The notes under the pieces are model-generated. The model worked only from the letters and a program-made list of their open reading frames with translations. It searched no databases and was not told the DNA's origin. Shown here in pieces: positions 41,249 through 50,882 of a stretch of 64,000 bases of DNA. Each line of letters opens with the position of its first letter. The stretch's first letter is position 1. Source of the DNA: Mesorhizobium sp. M4B.F.Ca.ET.203.01.1.1 (GTDB lineage Bacteria; Pseudomonadota; Alphaproteobacteria; Rhizobiales; Rhizobiaceae); NCBI RefSeq assembly GCF_004791025.1, contig NZ_SRUO01000022.1:1-64000 (forward strand). The letters run 5' to 3'. The translations under genes and the position numbers were made by a program.

Positions 41249-41427
41249 TCATGACGCTGGAGAGCCGTCATGACAGCCGGATCTGCAAACCGGCCGACAG
41301 CCATCGCGCAACCACCTATCGCGCCGAGCGCCCCGCGCTGGCCGATCGGCGGCGTGCGACAACGCCACCGCTTTGACGCCGCCGCCGGCTGGCTTAGTGT
41401 CTGACGACACCAGCAGCCGGGGCCGAC

Positions 41428-41861
41428 ATGATTGACCTGCCCGAACCGAAGCGTCCCCTTCCTCCGCCGCAAGCTTACGATGCAACCCAGCCGCTGATCG
41501 TCTTCGACGGCGTCTGCGTGTTCTGCTCGGGTTTCGTGCGGACGGTGGTGCGGTTCGACCGCCGGAAGCGCTTCCGCTTCGCTACGGCGCAGTCGCCGTT
41601 CGGCGAAGCGCTGTGACCGACAGCTACGATACCAGCCTCACCCTGATCGACGGAAAGGCTTTCACCCAACTGGACGGCTTCATCGCCGTGATGGCCGAGC
41701 TTGGCTGGCCATGGCGCGCGGCGAAGGTTTTGCTCGCCCTGCCGCGGCCGCTGCGCGACTGGTTCTACGACCGCATCGCCAAGAATCGCTACGCCCTGCT
41801 CGGCAGGACGGACAGCTGCGAGCTCCCGTCGCCGGAACTGCGGGAGCGGCTGATCGGCTAG
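41428..41861 (+). pseudogene. DCC-family (DUF393) thiol-disulfide protein, frameshifted
   Basis: Two frames together encode the family. Frame 1 (41428-41616) has LIVFDGVCVFCSGFVRTVVRFDRRKRFRF with the DxxCxxC motif, ending with AQSPFGEAL and a stop. A different frame (41613-41861) continues with TDSYDTSLTLIDGKAF and LPRPLRDWFYDRIAKNRY, LLGRTDSCELPSPELRERL. About six residues usually found between the halves are missing, so a small deletion with frame change fits better than a simple one-base slip. Intact members are 110-140 residues. It is a pseudogene unless the overlapping GTGA allows coupled synthesis of two peptides. Confidence 0.7.
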
Positions 41862-42067
41862 AATCCCGCCAGGGCTGGTGGGGGCCCGGCCGGCGGCGAG
41901 ATTCGGCCCCCCGACAATCCTCGCAGATTCACGGATCATCGCCGCCCGCTTGCGCGAGGCGCCGCGCGGGTCGAAAGATTTTCGCAGCACCTGTCGAAAT
42001 CCGCCTGGCCCAGGCGACATTGGTCAGGCCGGCGATGACGCGGCCTTCGAGAAAACGGGAGAAGACC

Positions 42068-42436
42068 ATGCGATACATGCTTTTAATCTACGCAAACGAA
42101 GCCGCGATGGCGACCGCGCCGAGCGAGAAGACCTACCAGATCAGCGCCGCCTATGGCGCCTATACCGAGGCTTTGAAGAAATCCGGCGCCTGGCTCGCCG
42201 GCGACCGGCTGCGGCCGACGCAATCCGCAACGGCGGTGCGCACGGCAGACGGCAAGACCAATGTGCTCGACGGCCCCTATGCCGACACCAAGGAGCAGCT
42301 CGCCGGCTTCTACATGATCGAGGCCGAGGACGCCGATGCGGCCATCGCCTGGGCGGCGCGCTGCCCGGGCGCCAGCGCCGGCACGATCGAGGTGCGGCCG
42401 ATCTGGGAAATGAGCGACTATCCCTCCGCGAATTGA
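42068..42436 (+). CDS. YCII/DGPF-domain protein, partner of ECF42 sigma factor
   Basis: The 122-residue protein has a YCII-type fold: MRYMLLIYANE at the start and the DGPF-type motif LDGPYADTKEQLAGFYMIE in the middle, followed by AARCPGASAGTIEVRP. Such proteins are encoded next to ECF42 sigma factors and probably act with them; the exact function is not known. A GGGAGAAG element precedes ATG 42068. The sigma gene starts 7 bp after the stop, so the two are co-transcribed. Confidence 0.85.
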   Translation: MRYMLLIYANEAAMATAPSEKTYQISAAYGAYTEALKKSGAWLAGDRLRPTQSATAVRTADGKTNVLDGPYADTKEQLAGFYMIEAEDADAAIAWAARCPGASAGTIEVRPIWEMSDYPSAN

Positions 42437-42443
42437 CCCAGTG

Positions 42444-43691
42444 ATGGACAATCGCCCGGAGATCGCGCGGGCGGCGGCGGAAGCGGCCGCCCGGCAAAGC
42501 TACGGCAAGCTGGTCGCCTTTCTCGCGGCGCGCACGCGCGATGTCGCCGGCGCCGAGGACGCGCTGGCGGATGCCTTCGCGGCGGCGCTCGAGCGCTGGC
42601 CGCAGACCGGCGTGCCCGAAAAGCCGGAAGCCTGGCTGCTCGCGGTGGCGCGCCGACGAGGCGTCGACGCGGTGCGGCGGCGGCAGACCGGCGAGGCGGC
42701 GCGCGATCATCTCAAGCTGATCGCCGAGGAGGTGGAGGCCCGCATGACCGACGAAGAGCTGCCGGACGAACGGTTGCGGCTGATGTTTGCCTGCGCCCAT
42801 CCGGCGATCGAGGCCAGCGTGCGCGCGCCGCTGATCCTGCAGACCATCCTTGGCTTCGACGCGGCGACCATCGCTTCGGCCTTCCTGGTCTCGCCGGCGA
42901 CGATGGGCCAGCGCCTGGTGCGCGCCAAGACGCGCATCCGCGAGATCGGCATTCCGTTCCGGGTGCCGGAGCGGGCCGAGCTCGGCGAGCGGCTGGGCGC
43001 GGTGCTGGAGGCGATCTACGCCGCCTTCGCCGAAGGCTGGACCGATCCTGCCGGCACCGAGACGCGGCGCCGCAACCTCGCCACCGAGGGCATCTGGCTC
43101 GGCCGGCTGGTGGCCTCACTGATGCCGGACGAGCCGGAGGCGGTGGGGCTGTTGGCGCTGATGCTGTTCGCCGAAGCGCGGCGGGCGGCGCGGCGCAGCC
43201 CGGACGGAGACTTCGTGCCGCTTGCCGAGCAGGACACCGCGCTCTGGGACGACACGCTGATCGACGAGGCGGAAGACCTGCTCGAACGTGCCGCCGCCAA
43301 GGAGATCATCGGCCGCTACCAGCTGGAGGCGGCCGTGCAATCGGCCCACACGGCGCGGCGGCGCGGCGGCCGCACCGACTGGGCAGCGATCCGCCAGCTT
43401 TACGACGCGCTGCTGGCCCTCGCCGGCTCGCCTGTCGTGGCGATCAACCGCGCCGTGGCGATCGCCGAGGATGAGGGCGCGGCGGCCGGGTTGGCGGCGC
43501 TGTACGTGCTGGGTGACGACAAGCGGCTGGATGACTATCAGCCCTATTGGGCTGCCCGCGCCGGCCTGCTGGCGAGGCTCGGCACGACCGGATTGGCGGC
43601 CGAGGCTTACGACCGCGCGATCGGCCTCGAACGCGACCCGGCCGTGCGCCGCTTCCTGCAGGAAAAGCGGGCGAAGCTCACGATGCTCTAA
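42444..43691 (+). CDS. ECF42-type RNA polymerase sigma factor with C-terminal extension
   Basis: The 415-residue protein has sigma region 2 (SYGKLVAFLAARTRDVAGAE, KPEAWLLAVARRRGVDAVRRR) and region 4 (DAATIASAFLVSPATMGQRL). A 230-residue C-terminal extension follows with helical repeats (AIYAAFAEGWTDPAG, LYDALLALAGSPVVAINRAV, VLGDDKRLDDYQPYWAARA). This architecture defines the ECF42 group, in which the extension is needed for activity and no anti-sigma factor is present. It follows the DGPF gene directly. ATG 42444 is preferred over the adjacent GTG 42441. The stop overlaps the convergent RidA stop. Confidence 0.88.
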   Translation: MDNRPEIARAAAEAAARQSYGKLVAFLAARTRDVAGAEDALADAFAAALERWPQTGVPEKPEAWLLAVARRRGVDAVRRRQTGEAARDHLKLIAEEVEARMTDEELPDERLRLMFACAHPAIEASVRAPLILQTILGFDAATIASAFLVSPATMGQRLVRAKTRIREIGIPFRVPERAELGERLGAVLEAIYAAFAEGWTDPAGTETRRRNLATEGIWLGRLVASLMPDEPEAVGLLALMLFAEARRAARRSPDGDFVPLAEQDTALWDDTLIDEAEDLLERAAAKEIIGRYQLEAAVQSAHTARRRGGRTDWAAIRQLYDALLALAGSPVVAINRAVAIAEDEGAAAGLAALYVLGDDKRLDDYQPYWAARAGLLARLGTTGLAAEAYDRAIGLERDPAVRRFLQEKRAKLTML

Positions 43692-44176
43692 TCAAGCACG
43701 ACCACGGCCTCCACCTCGAACAGCATGGGGTCGATCGCCAGCTTGGGAACGGGAACCAGCGTCTGCGCCGGCAGCGCCTTGCCGAACATGTCCTTGACGT
43801 TGCTGGTCAGCACCTCGAGCTTGGACATGTCGTGATCGACCACGAAGACCGTGAGCTTGGCGACCTGATCGGGTTTCGCGCCAATCCCCTCCAGCGCGGC
43901 GCGCAGGTTCGCATAGGCCTGTTTCACCTGGACGGCGAAGTCCGGCGACAAGGCGCCCGTGCTGTCCTGGCCGCCCTGCCCGGAAATGTAGGCGACCCGT
44001 GCTCCCCGGGGCATGATCACCGCCGTGCTGTAGCCATTCGGCGACGGGTCGTGGAGGTTTCGCGGATTGACGATGGCCAGCTTGCGATCGTCCTCGTTCG
44101 CTGCCGTCGCAGCGGGAACTCCGATGGTCATGATGATTAGCCCTCCGATGAGCAGGTGCTTGATTGAGCGTGGCAT
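43688..44176 (-). CDS. RidA-family protein with signal peptide
   Basis: The 162-residue protein has a signal peptide (HLLIGGLIIMTIGVPAATA) followed by a RidA/YjgF domain: YISGQGGQDSTGALSPDFAV, QVKQAYANLRAALEGIGAKP and a C-terminal VPVPKLAIDPMLFEVEAVV. Cytosolic RidA deaminates enamines; this exported variant probably has a different role. It is divergent from a TetR gene with an operator in between at 44246-44290. The stop overlaps the sigma factor stop by 4 bp, so the transcripts converge. Start ATG 44176. Confidence 0.82.
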   Translation of the reverse strand: MPRSIKHLLIGGLIIMTIGVPAATAANEDDRKLAIVNPRNLHDPSPNGYSTAVIMPRGARVAYISGQGGQDSTGALSPDFAVQVKQAYANLRAALEGIGAKPDQVAKLTVFVVDHDMSKLEVLTSNVKDMFGKALPAQTLVPVPKLAIDPMLFEVEAVVVLD

Positions 44177-44245
44177 GAGTTTCTCTTGGCTCCGCGGGCT
44201 GCGAGCAACGCACCCACGATCGCAATTCGGTTCATCGCCGCACGC

Positions 44246-44290
44246 GACTCGTACGGCGTGCGAGTCATCCTATGGTACGATGTACGAGTC
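44246..44290. promoter_or_regulatory. Operator between RidA and TetR genes
   Basis: An imperfect palindrome GACTCGTAC-GGC-GTGCGAGTC (44246-44266, one mismatch) is followed at 44275-44290 by ggtacgatgtacgagtc, which repeats the TACGAGTC half-site. It sits 68-112 bp before the TetR start and 70-115 bp before the RidA start. Confidence 0.55.
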
Positions 44291-44357
44291 AACCGCGCGG
44301 CATCGACATTCCTGACGTTGCCTGCCAGAATCGCGGCTCGACACGCGAGGAAGATGA

Positions 44358-45041
44358 ATGGCAGCCAAACGCGGCGGCGCCCGAAGCAACCGGTCTCAGC
44401 GGCCAGGTCAGCCGCCCCGGCCCGCGGGCGAACCGCCTCTGTCCCGGCAACGTATCGTGGCCACTGCGGTGGAGTTGCTGGACGCGCAAGGGATCGACGG
44501 ATTGACGATGCGTCGGCTGGCCGATCACCTCGGCTCGGGCGTGATGAGCCTGTATTGGCACGTCGACAGCAAGGAGGATGTCTTCGATCTGGCGCTCGAC
44601 GCGGTGCTCGAATATCGCGGATCGCCGCAAGAACCTCAGTCCGAAGACTGGCGCGGCGAGATCGTTCACATACTCGAGGACTGGCGCGCCAGCATGCTCA
44701 GCCATTCCTGGTCGGCATCGCTGTTGCCGCGCCGGGCGCTTGGCCCGAACATCCTCAGTCGGCTGGAACTGCTGGGCAAGGCATTGTCCAGGGCCGGCGT
44801 GGCGGACGCGGACATCAACGCCGCGATATGGTCGCTCTGGAACTATGTGATGGGCGCCACCATCACCCGGGCGAGCTTCGACCTGTCGGACGACGACAGG
44901 GCCGCCGCGCAGCAGCGCCTCACCCGTCTCAGTGAGCGCTACGCGACAATCGAACGCTCCCGGCTGCTGTTGGACGACGACTGGGATGGCGCTTTCCGCA
45001 AAGGCCTCGGTTTCCTGCTCGACGGCCTCGCGCCAGGATAA
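44358..45041 (+). CDS. TetR-family transcriptional regulator
   Basis: The 227-residue protein has a basic N-terminal tail (residues 1-30) and a TetR HTH (RIVATAVELLDAQGIDGLTM, MRRLADHLGSGVMSLYWHVD, KEDVFDLALDAVL). The C-terminal domain has the style of the TetR C-terminal (TetR_C) family, with ILEDWRASMLSHSWS. It is divergent from the RidA gene, with an operator between. Likely targets are RidA and itself; ligand unknown. Start ATG 44358. It converges on the GST gene with 9 bp between stops. Confidence 0.88.
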   Translation: MAAKRGGARSNRSQRPGQPPRPAGEPPLSRQRIVATAVELLDAQGIDGLTMRRLADHLGSGVMSLYWHVDSKEDVFDLALDAVLEYRGSPQEPQSEDWRGEIVHILEDWRASMLSHSWSASLLPRRALGPNILSRLELLGKALSRAGVADADINAAIWSLWNYVMGATITRASFDLSDDDRAAAQQRLTRLSERYATIERSRLLLDDDWDGAFRKGLGFLLDGLAPG

Positions 45042-45050
45042 ACGTCCCGC

Positions 45051-45671
45051 TCACCACATCGCGTGGGCGGCATTCAGTTTGCGGATCAGGTCATGATCGC
45101 GCAGCCTGGCCCAAAGGCGCTCGATATCGGTCCAGGCGGCGGCGACCTTGCCGATCTCGGGATGCCAGGCCGCCAGCATGACCAGGTAGACGTCGGCCAG
45201 CGACAGCCGCTCGCCGACCAGCCAGTCGCGGCCGGCGAGGGCCTTATCGAGGATGGCAAAGCCGCGATCCATCTCGGCCAGCGCGGCCTGCTTCACCGCC
45301 TCCACGCCGTCCGGCGCCGCGGTGTAGCGATGGGCATAATAGAAACGCAGCCCCGCCGGGTAGAGGACCGACGACATGAAGGCCATCCAGCGCAGGAAGT
45401 CGGCGCGGGCGGGTGAGCCCGCCGCCGGCGCCAGTCCGGCTTCCGGATGGCGCTCGGCGAGCAGGATGCAGATCGCCGCCGACTCGGTGATCGAACGGCC
45501 GTCCGGCAAGGTCAGCACCGGCACCTGGTTCAACGGGCTGATGTCGAGGAAGGCCTGGTCGGGCGGGTCCTTCTTCGGCACGTCGACCTGGTCGAACGGC
45601 GCGCCCGCCAGGGCAAGGGCCGCCTCGACGACGAAGCCGCCGCTGCCGGGGCGCGTGTAAAGTCTGTACAT
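45051..45671 (-). CDS. Glutathione S-transferase family protein
   Basis: The 206-residue protein has the GST N-terminal thioredoxin fold (MYRLYTRPGSGGFVVEAALAL, NQVPVLTLPDGRSITESAAI with the cis-Pro Val and the ES gamma-glutamyl contact) and an all-helical C-terminal domain with GRDWLVGERLSLADVYL. Start ATG 45671 is preceded by GGGAGG. Ser/Cys in the N-terminal active region (RPGSGG) suggests a beta/theta-like class. Likely detoxification or stress role. Confidence 0.85.
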   Translation of the reverse strand: MYRLYTRPGSGGFVVEAALALAGAPFDQVDVPKKDPPDQAFLDISPLNQVPVLTLPDGRSITESAAICILLAERHPEAGLAPAAGSPARADFLRWMAFMSSVLYPAGLRFYYAHRYTAAPDGVEAVKQAALAEMDRGFAILDKALAGRDWLVGERLSLADVYLVMLAAWHPEIGKVAAAWTDIERLWARLRDHDLIRKLNAAHAMW

Positions 45672-45800
45672 GAATCCTCCCAATGGCCGCGCGGGCCGCG
45701 GGAGATTTGCACCGGAAGACGCGCGGCGCTCAAGCGCCAGGCTGACGCCACACGGGTTTTTTCAGCGGTCCAGCGTCCCGCGAGGGTCGGTCGAGGCTGC

Positions 45801-46781
<981 letters not shown>

Positions 46782-46904
46782 TGTTTCGCTCCCAGGTCAG
46801 GCAGGCAATTGCATCAAGCGACAGAATAGGGCTTTCAGCCGCGCAAGATAGGCTGCCGGCCGAAAATATCCGAGTGGGGCGCGTGCTGAAAACGCTGCCG
46901 CCCC

Positions 46905-46946
46905 GGAAAAGCATTTTCCGGATCGGCCCGTTTCCGGAATGCTTTC
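46905..46946. repeat. Small palindromic repeat
   Basis: Arms ggaaaagcatt and aatgctttcc enclose ttccggatcggcccgtttccgg, giving a cruciform-capable unit between cysK and the LysE gene. Similar short palindromes are at 54002. Confidence 0.55.
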
Positions 46947-46976
46947 CCCGAAATGGCGACCGGTTGAGATTGCAGC

Positions 46977-47594
46977 CTATTGACGGGCGGCGATGGCGGC
47001 CGCCGCGCCAACCATGAAACCGGCGGCGGTGCGGTTCAGCGCCTTCAGCGCGCGCGGCGACTTGAGGAACCAGCGCGCCTTGGCGGCCAGCGCCAGATAG
47101 GGCACCAGCACCACCAGCAGGACGAGGACGGTGAGCGTGACCAGGATGCCGTAGTCGGCGAGCGTCACCGCCTTCAGGTCGACGATGGTCGGCGTGATGG
47201 CGATATAGAAGATCATCGTCTTCGGATTGCCGAGCGTCACCGTCAGGCCGGCCAGGAAGGAGGCGGCGAGCCCGCCCTTGCCCTTGCGCGCCTCGACAGT
47301 CTCCGGCGTGATGCCGCTGGTCCAGAAGCGCCAGCCGAGGAAAGCGAGATAGGCGACACCCGCCCATTTGATGGCAAGAAAAACCATGCCGAAGGTCTGC
47401 GCGACGAAGGCGAGGCCGAGCATGACGGCGGTGAGGTAGGTGAGGTCGCCGAGGATCAGGCCGAACGACATCGCCAGCGACGAGCGGAAGCCGGAACCCA
47501 GCGCCCGCGCCACAAGCGCGGTGACGCCGGGACCCGGAATGGCGGCGGCGATGCCGAGAGCTGCACTGTAGGCGAGGAATCCGGTGAGCGTCAT
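46977..47594 (-). CDS. LysE/RhtB-family amino acid exporter
   Basis: The 205-residue protein has the five- to six-span LysE fold: TGFLAYSAALGIAAAIPGPG is the conserved first span, with GPGVTALVARALGSG, GWRFWTSG and GNPKTMIFYIAITPTIVDL. Members export amino acids or related solutes such as homoserine. Start ATG 47594. Immediately upstream an inverted repeat GATAAG-17-CTTATC overlaps the likely ribosome-binding region, which could control translation. Substrate unknown. Confidence 0.85.
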   Translation of the reverse strand: MTLTGFLAYSAALGIAAAIPGPGVTALVARALGSGFRSSLAMSFGLILGDLTYLTAVMLGLAFVAQTFGMVFLAIKWAGVAYLAFLGWRFWTSGITPETVEARKGKGGLAASFLAGLTVTLGNPKTMIFYIAITPTIVDLKAVTLADYGILVTLTVLVLLVVLVPYLALAAKARWFLKSPRALKALNRTAAGFMVGAAAAIAARQ

Positions 47595-47718
47595 GGATAA
47601 GGTTCCAGATCGGAGGGTCTTATCGCATGGAACAGGCGAGGGTTGAATTCCCTCACGGTCGGAATCCATTGCACCAGACCATCGTGGTCTTCGCCTTACA
47701 AGGCTAACTGACGGCCCG

Positions 47719-47913
47719 AGGCTTGATTGCCACGTCGTTCCCCCAATCCGTCGCGGCTACGCCGCGCCACCTTTCCCCCCTCCGGAGGGAAAGGAAGGGA
47801 GCCTTGCTTGGCGAGCGTTGACTGCAAAAAAGCTTGGCGCCTTTCCTCTCCCCCGTCGATCGGGGGAGAGGTGGCTCGGCGAAGCCGAGACGGAGTGGGG
47901 GTCGACCAGCGTA
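47719..47913. repeat. Family B repeat, copy 3 (inverse of copy 2)
   Basis: Reads from ccgaggcttgattgccacg to ggagtgggggtcgaccagcg and contains the same palindromes as 37071-37267 in reverse order. It occupies most of the 326-bp gap between the LysE exporter (start 47594) and the sugar dehydrogenase stop at 47921. The remainder (47595-47718) is the exporter promoter region. Confidence 0.85.
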
Positions 47914-47920
47914 AGGTTTC

Positions 47921-49270
47921 TCAGGACCGGCCGTCGCCGTAAGTAACACGCCAGATGGTGCCGTTGCCGTCCTCGGTCAGGATCAGCGCACCGTCCTTGG
48001 CGACGGTGACGCCGACCGGCCGGCCCCAGACGTCGTCGTCGGAGATGACGAAGCCGGTGGCGAAATCCTCATACTCGCCGGTCGCCTTGCCGTCCTTGAA
48101 TTTCAGCCGCACCACCTTGTAGCCGGTGCGCACGCCGCGATTCCAGGAGCCGTGCAAAGCGACGAAAGCATCGCCCCAGTAGTCGGCCGGGAAGCTGCCG
48201 CCCTCATAGAAGGCGATGTTGAGCGGCGCCGAATGCGCCTGCAGCAGCACGTCGGGAACGGTGACCTTGCCGGCAAGATCGGGGCGCGCGCCCACGTGGC
48301 GCGGGTCCTCGTTGTCGCCGATATAGTACCAGGGCCAGCCGTAGAAGCCGCCCTGCCTGACCGTCGTCGCGTATTCGAACGGCACGTTGTCGCCGAGCTC
48401 GTCGCGCTCGTTGACCACGCACCAGAGCGCGCCCGTCTGCGGCTGCACGGTCATGCCGGAGCAGTTGCGCAAGCCGGTGGCGAAGCTGCGCCGGTTGTTC
48501 CCGTCCGGATCGAAGGCCAGCACGTCGGCGCGGCCTTCCTCCGGGCCCCAGGTGGCGCCGAGCGGCGCCGACGTCGCCCATTGCTCGAGCCCGCCTTCCG
48601 GCTCGGCGCCCATGTCCTCGGCGACGTTGGAGCCCGATCCGACCGACAGATAGAGCGTCTTGCCATCAGGCGAAAAGGCGATGTCGCGCGTCCAGTGATG
48701 GTTCGCGGGGATGTCCGGGACGATGGTTTCCGGCTTGCCTTCGGCCTTCAGGTCGCCGTCGCGATAGGCGAAGCGCACGACGCTGTTGCTGTTGGCGACA
48801 TAGACCCATTGCGGCTTGTCGCCCGGCGGATAGAAGGCGATGCCGTAGGGCCGGGTCAGGCCGGTGGCAAAGATCGCCTCCTGCGCCGGGCTGGCGCTGC
48901 CTTCGGCGAGGCGATAGACGCGGATCTGGCTGGCCTTGCTGTCGGCGACGAACAGGTCGCCATTGGGCGCCGCGCGCACGACCCGCGGATTGTCGATGCC
49001 CGACGCGACGAGTTCGATGGAAAAGCCTGATGGCACGAGCGGCCTGGCGCCTTCCGGCCGATCCGCCAGGCCGGCGCCGTTCGACGCGGAGCGGCTGACA
49101 TAGGGCTTTTGCAGATCATCCGGCCTGATCAGCCGGCGCACGCCAGGCCTGTCGGCCTTCCAGTCGCCGAAGGCCTTCTTGCCAGTCAGCACCGGCTCGC
49201 CGGCCTGCTGGGCAGAGGCCGTCGTTACAAGCAGCAAGGCGGCAGCCGCAAGACCGGCAAATCGGATCAT
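47921..49270 (-). CDS. Exported PQQ-dependent sugar dehydrogenase-like protein
   Basis: The 449-residue protein has a signal peptide (FAGLAAAALLLVTTASAQQ) and a beta-propeller resembling soluble glucose/sorbosone dehydrogenases: FSIELVASGIDNPRVVRAAP, NGDLFVADSKASQIRVY, DIAFSPDGKTLYLSVGSGSN, FATGLRNCSGMTVQPQTG and GGFYGWPWYYIGDNEDPRH. It is expected in the periplasm using PQQ. Start ATG 49270 has GGAGG upstream. No pqq biosynthesis gene is in the window. Function by family only. Confidence 0.85.
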   Translation of the reverse strand: MIRFAGLAAAALLLVTTASAQQAGEPVLTGKKAFGDWKADRPGVRRLIRPDDLQKPYVSRSASNGAGLADRPEGARPLVPSGFSIELVASGIDNPRVVRAAPNGDLFVADSKASQIRVYRLAEGSASPAQEAIFATGLTRPYGIAFYPPGDKPQWVYVANSNSVVRFAYRDGDLKAEGKPETIVPDIPANHHWTRDIAFSPDGKTLYLSVGSGSNVAEDMGAEPEGGLEQWATSAPLGATWGPEEGRADVLAFDPDGNNRRSFATGLRNCSGMTVQPQTGALWCVVNERDELGDNVPFEYATTVRQGGFYGWPWYYIGDNEDPRHVGARPDLAGKVTVPDVLLQAHSAPLNIAFYEGGSFPADYWGDAFVALHGSWNRGVRTGYKVVRLKFKDGKATGEYEDFATGFVISDDDVWGRPVGVTVAKDGALILTEDGNGTIWRVTYGDGRS

Positions 49271-49384
49271 CCTGGCCTCCAGGGGTTTCGGCCCCGACCG
49301 CGGCGCCGTCGCGAATGGTGAACGGGCGGATGCGGCGGTCGTTCCGCCTGGGACACCAGGCACACGCCGATTTGAGGGATGGTT

Positions 49385-49582
49385 TCAGCTGCCTTCGGCG
49401 TAGAAATCATCGTCCAGGCGCTTTTCCAGCTCGACCAGATCGGCCGGCAGCGGCAGGCCCATGGCGCGCAATTCCTGCAGCTTCTCGCGCAGCTGCTCCT
49501 GAATCTCGTGCTGGTCCTCGGGCTGGTTGACCATTTCCTCGAGCAGCAGGCTGATCTGGGCCTTGAGCGATTCCAGCGCCAT
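49385..49582 (-). CDS. Small conserved hypothetical protein
   Basis: The 65-residue protein is a single coiled-coil-like helix pair: LKAQISLLLEEMVNQPEDQH then LREKLQELRAMGLPLPADLV, ending in EKRLDDDFYAEGS. Start ATG 49582 has AGGGAG upstream. It lies between the convergently flanking hrcA stop side and the sugar dehydrogenase, on the same strand as both. Small proteins of this type occur beside hrcA in related rhizobia, as far as I recall; function unknown. Confidence 0.7.
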   Translation of the reverse strand: MALESLKAQISLLLEEMVNQPEDQHEIQEQLREKLQELRAMGLPLPADLVELEKRLDDDFYAEGS

Positions 49583-49663
49583 TCTTTTGCTCCCTTGCTG
49601 CTTGTGCCTTCCAGGGTGTGTTGAGATCCAGGTCAGGCCGGTCTCACCCGGATATCGCACACC

Positions 49664-50746
49664 TTACCGCAACATGCGCGAAATCAGCTGCGCGGTATAG
49701 TCGACCATCGGCACGATGCGGGCGTAGTTCAGCCGCGTCGGGCCGATGACGCCGAGCGCGCCGACGACGCGGGCATCCTTGTCGCGATAGGGCGCCACCA
49801 CCAGCGACGAGCCCGACAGCGAAAACAGCTTGTTTTCCGAGCCGATGAAGATGCGCACGCCCGGCCCTTCCTCGGCGAGGTCGAGCAGCTGGATCAGCCC
49901 GTCCTGCGTCTCCAGATCCTCGAACAGATGCCGCAGCAACTCGATGTCGGCCTGGGCGGTGACGTTTTCGAGCAGATTGGCGCGGCCGCGCACGATGAGG
50001 CGCGCCGGCAGGCCGCTTTCCGCACCGGCCCAGACGGCGAGACCCTTTTCGACCAGGTCCTGCGACAGCGTGTCGAGGGCCGCCCTGGTCTCGTCCTTGA
50101 TGCGGGCGATCTCGACGCGCGCCTCGGCCAGCGTGCGGCCGCGGATATGGGCGTTGAGGAAGTTGGACGCCTCGTGCAGCTGCGAGACGGTGGTGCCGGC
50201 GGGCAGGTCGACGACGCGGTTCTCGACATCGCCGTTCTGCGACACCAGCACGGCCAGCGCCTTGGTCGGCTCGAGCTGGATGAATTCGATGTGCTTCAGC
50301 GCCACCTCGTTCTTGGCGGCGAGCACCAGGCCGGCGCCGCGCGACATGCCCGACAGCATCTGGCTGGCCTCGGTCAGCATGTGTTCCAGCGACGCGCCGG
50401 AGCCGGAGGCGCGCACCTGCGCCTCGATGATGCGGCGCTCGTCGTCGGAGAGGTCGCCGAGCTCCATGAAGGCGTCGACGAAGAAGCGCAGGCCGGTCTG
50501 CGTCGGCAGGCGGCCGGCCGAGATGTGCGGCGCGTAGATCAGGCCGAGATGCTCGAGGTCGCTCATCACGTTGCGGATGGTGGCGGGCGACAGCGAGGAG
50601 GGCAGGATGCGCGACAGGCTGCGCGAACCGACGGGCTCGCCATCCCTGAGATAGGATTCAACGATGCGCCTGAAGATGTCGCGCGAGCGCATATCGAGCG
50701 ATTGAAGCACGGGCGACTGCGATGCCGGATCGACTGCCTTGGTCAT
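49664..50746 (-). CDS. hrcA: Heat-inducible transcription repressor HrcA
   Basis: HrcA represses groESL-type heat shock genes by binding CIRCE elements. The 360-residue product begins MTKAVDPASQSPVLQSLDMR, with winged helix RRIVESYLRDGEPVGSRSLS and PATIRNVMSDLEHLGLIYAP, and shows the conserved GRLPTQTGLRFFVDAFME. No CIRCE sequence was seen upstream, so it is not evidently self-regulated. It is divergent from rph with 136 bp between, as in many Rhizobiales. Start ATG 50746. Confidence 0.96.
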   Translation of the reverse strand: MTKAVDPASQSPVLQSLDMRSRDIFRRIVESYLRDGEPVGSRSLSRILPSSLSPATIRNVMSDLEHLGLIYAPHISAGRLPTQTGLRFFVDAFMELGDLSDDERRIIEAQVRASGSGASLEHMLTEASQMLSGMSRGAGLVLAAKNEVALKHIEFIQLEPTKALAVLVSQNGDVENRVVDLPAGTTVSQLHEASNFLNAHIRGRTLAEARVEIARIKDETRAALDTLSQDLVEKGLAVWAGAESGLPARLIVRGRANLLENVTAQADIELLRHLFEDLETQDGLIQLLDLAEEGPGVRIFIGSENKLFSLSGSSLVVAPYRDKDARVVGALGVIGPTRLNYARIVPMVDYTAQLISRMLR

Positions 50747-50769
50747 TCGGGCCAAAAACCTCCGGTTCA

Positions 50770-50797
50770 AATATAGACTTAGCCGGTGCCCGCGCAA
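50770..50797 (-). promoter_or_regulatory. Predicted promoter of hrcA
   Basis: On the minus strand TTGCGC (50792-50797) and TATATT (50770-50775) are separated by 16 bp, and the ATG lies 24 bp beyond the -10. The match is moderate and untested. Confidence 0.4.
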
Positions 50798-50882
50798 CCC
50801 GGTCCATTTTCCTTTGCGCCATGCGCCGCATGCGTCTACAAGCCGGCCACGAATCCTTAAAAACCAGAGACAAGAGGCCTCG

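Noticed and set aside
46782..46976. Riboswitch upstream of cysK
   Set aside because: No SAM-type or other known aptamer pattern was recognised; only a palindromic repeat is found.
50747..50882. CIRCE element in the hrcA/rph gap
   Set aside because: The TTAGCACTC-N9-GAGTGCTAA pattern is not present.
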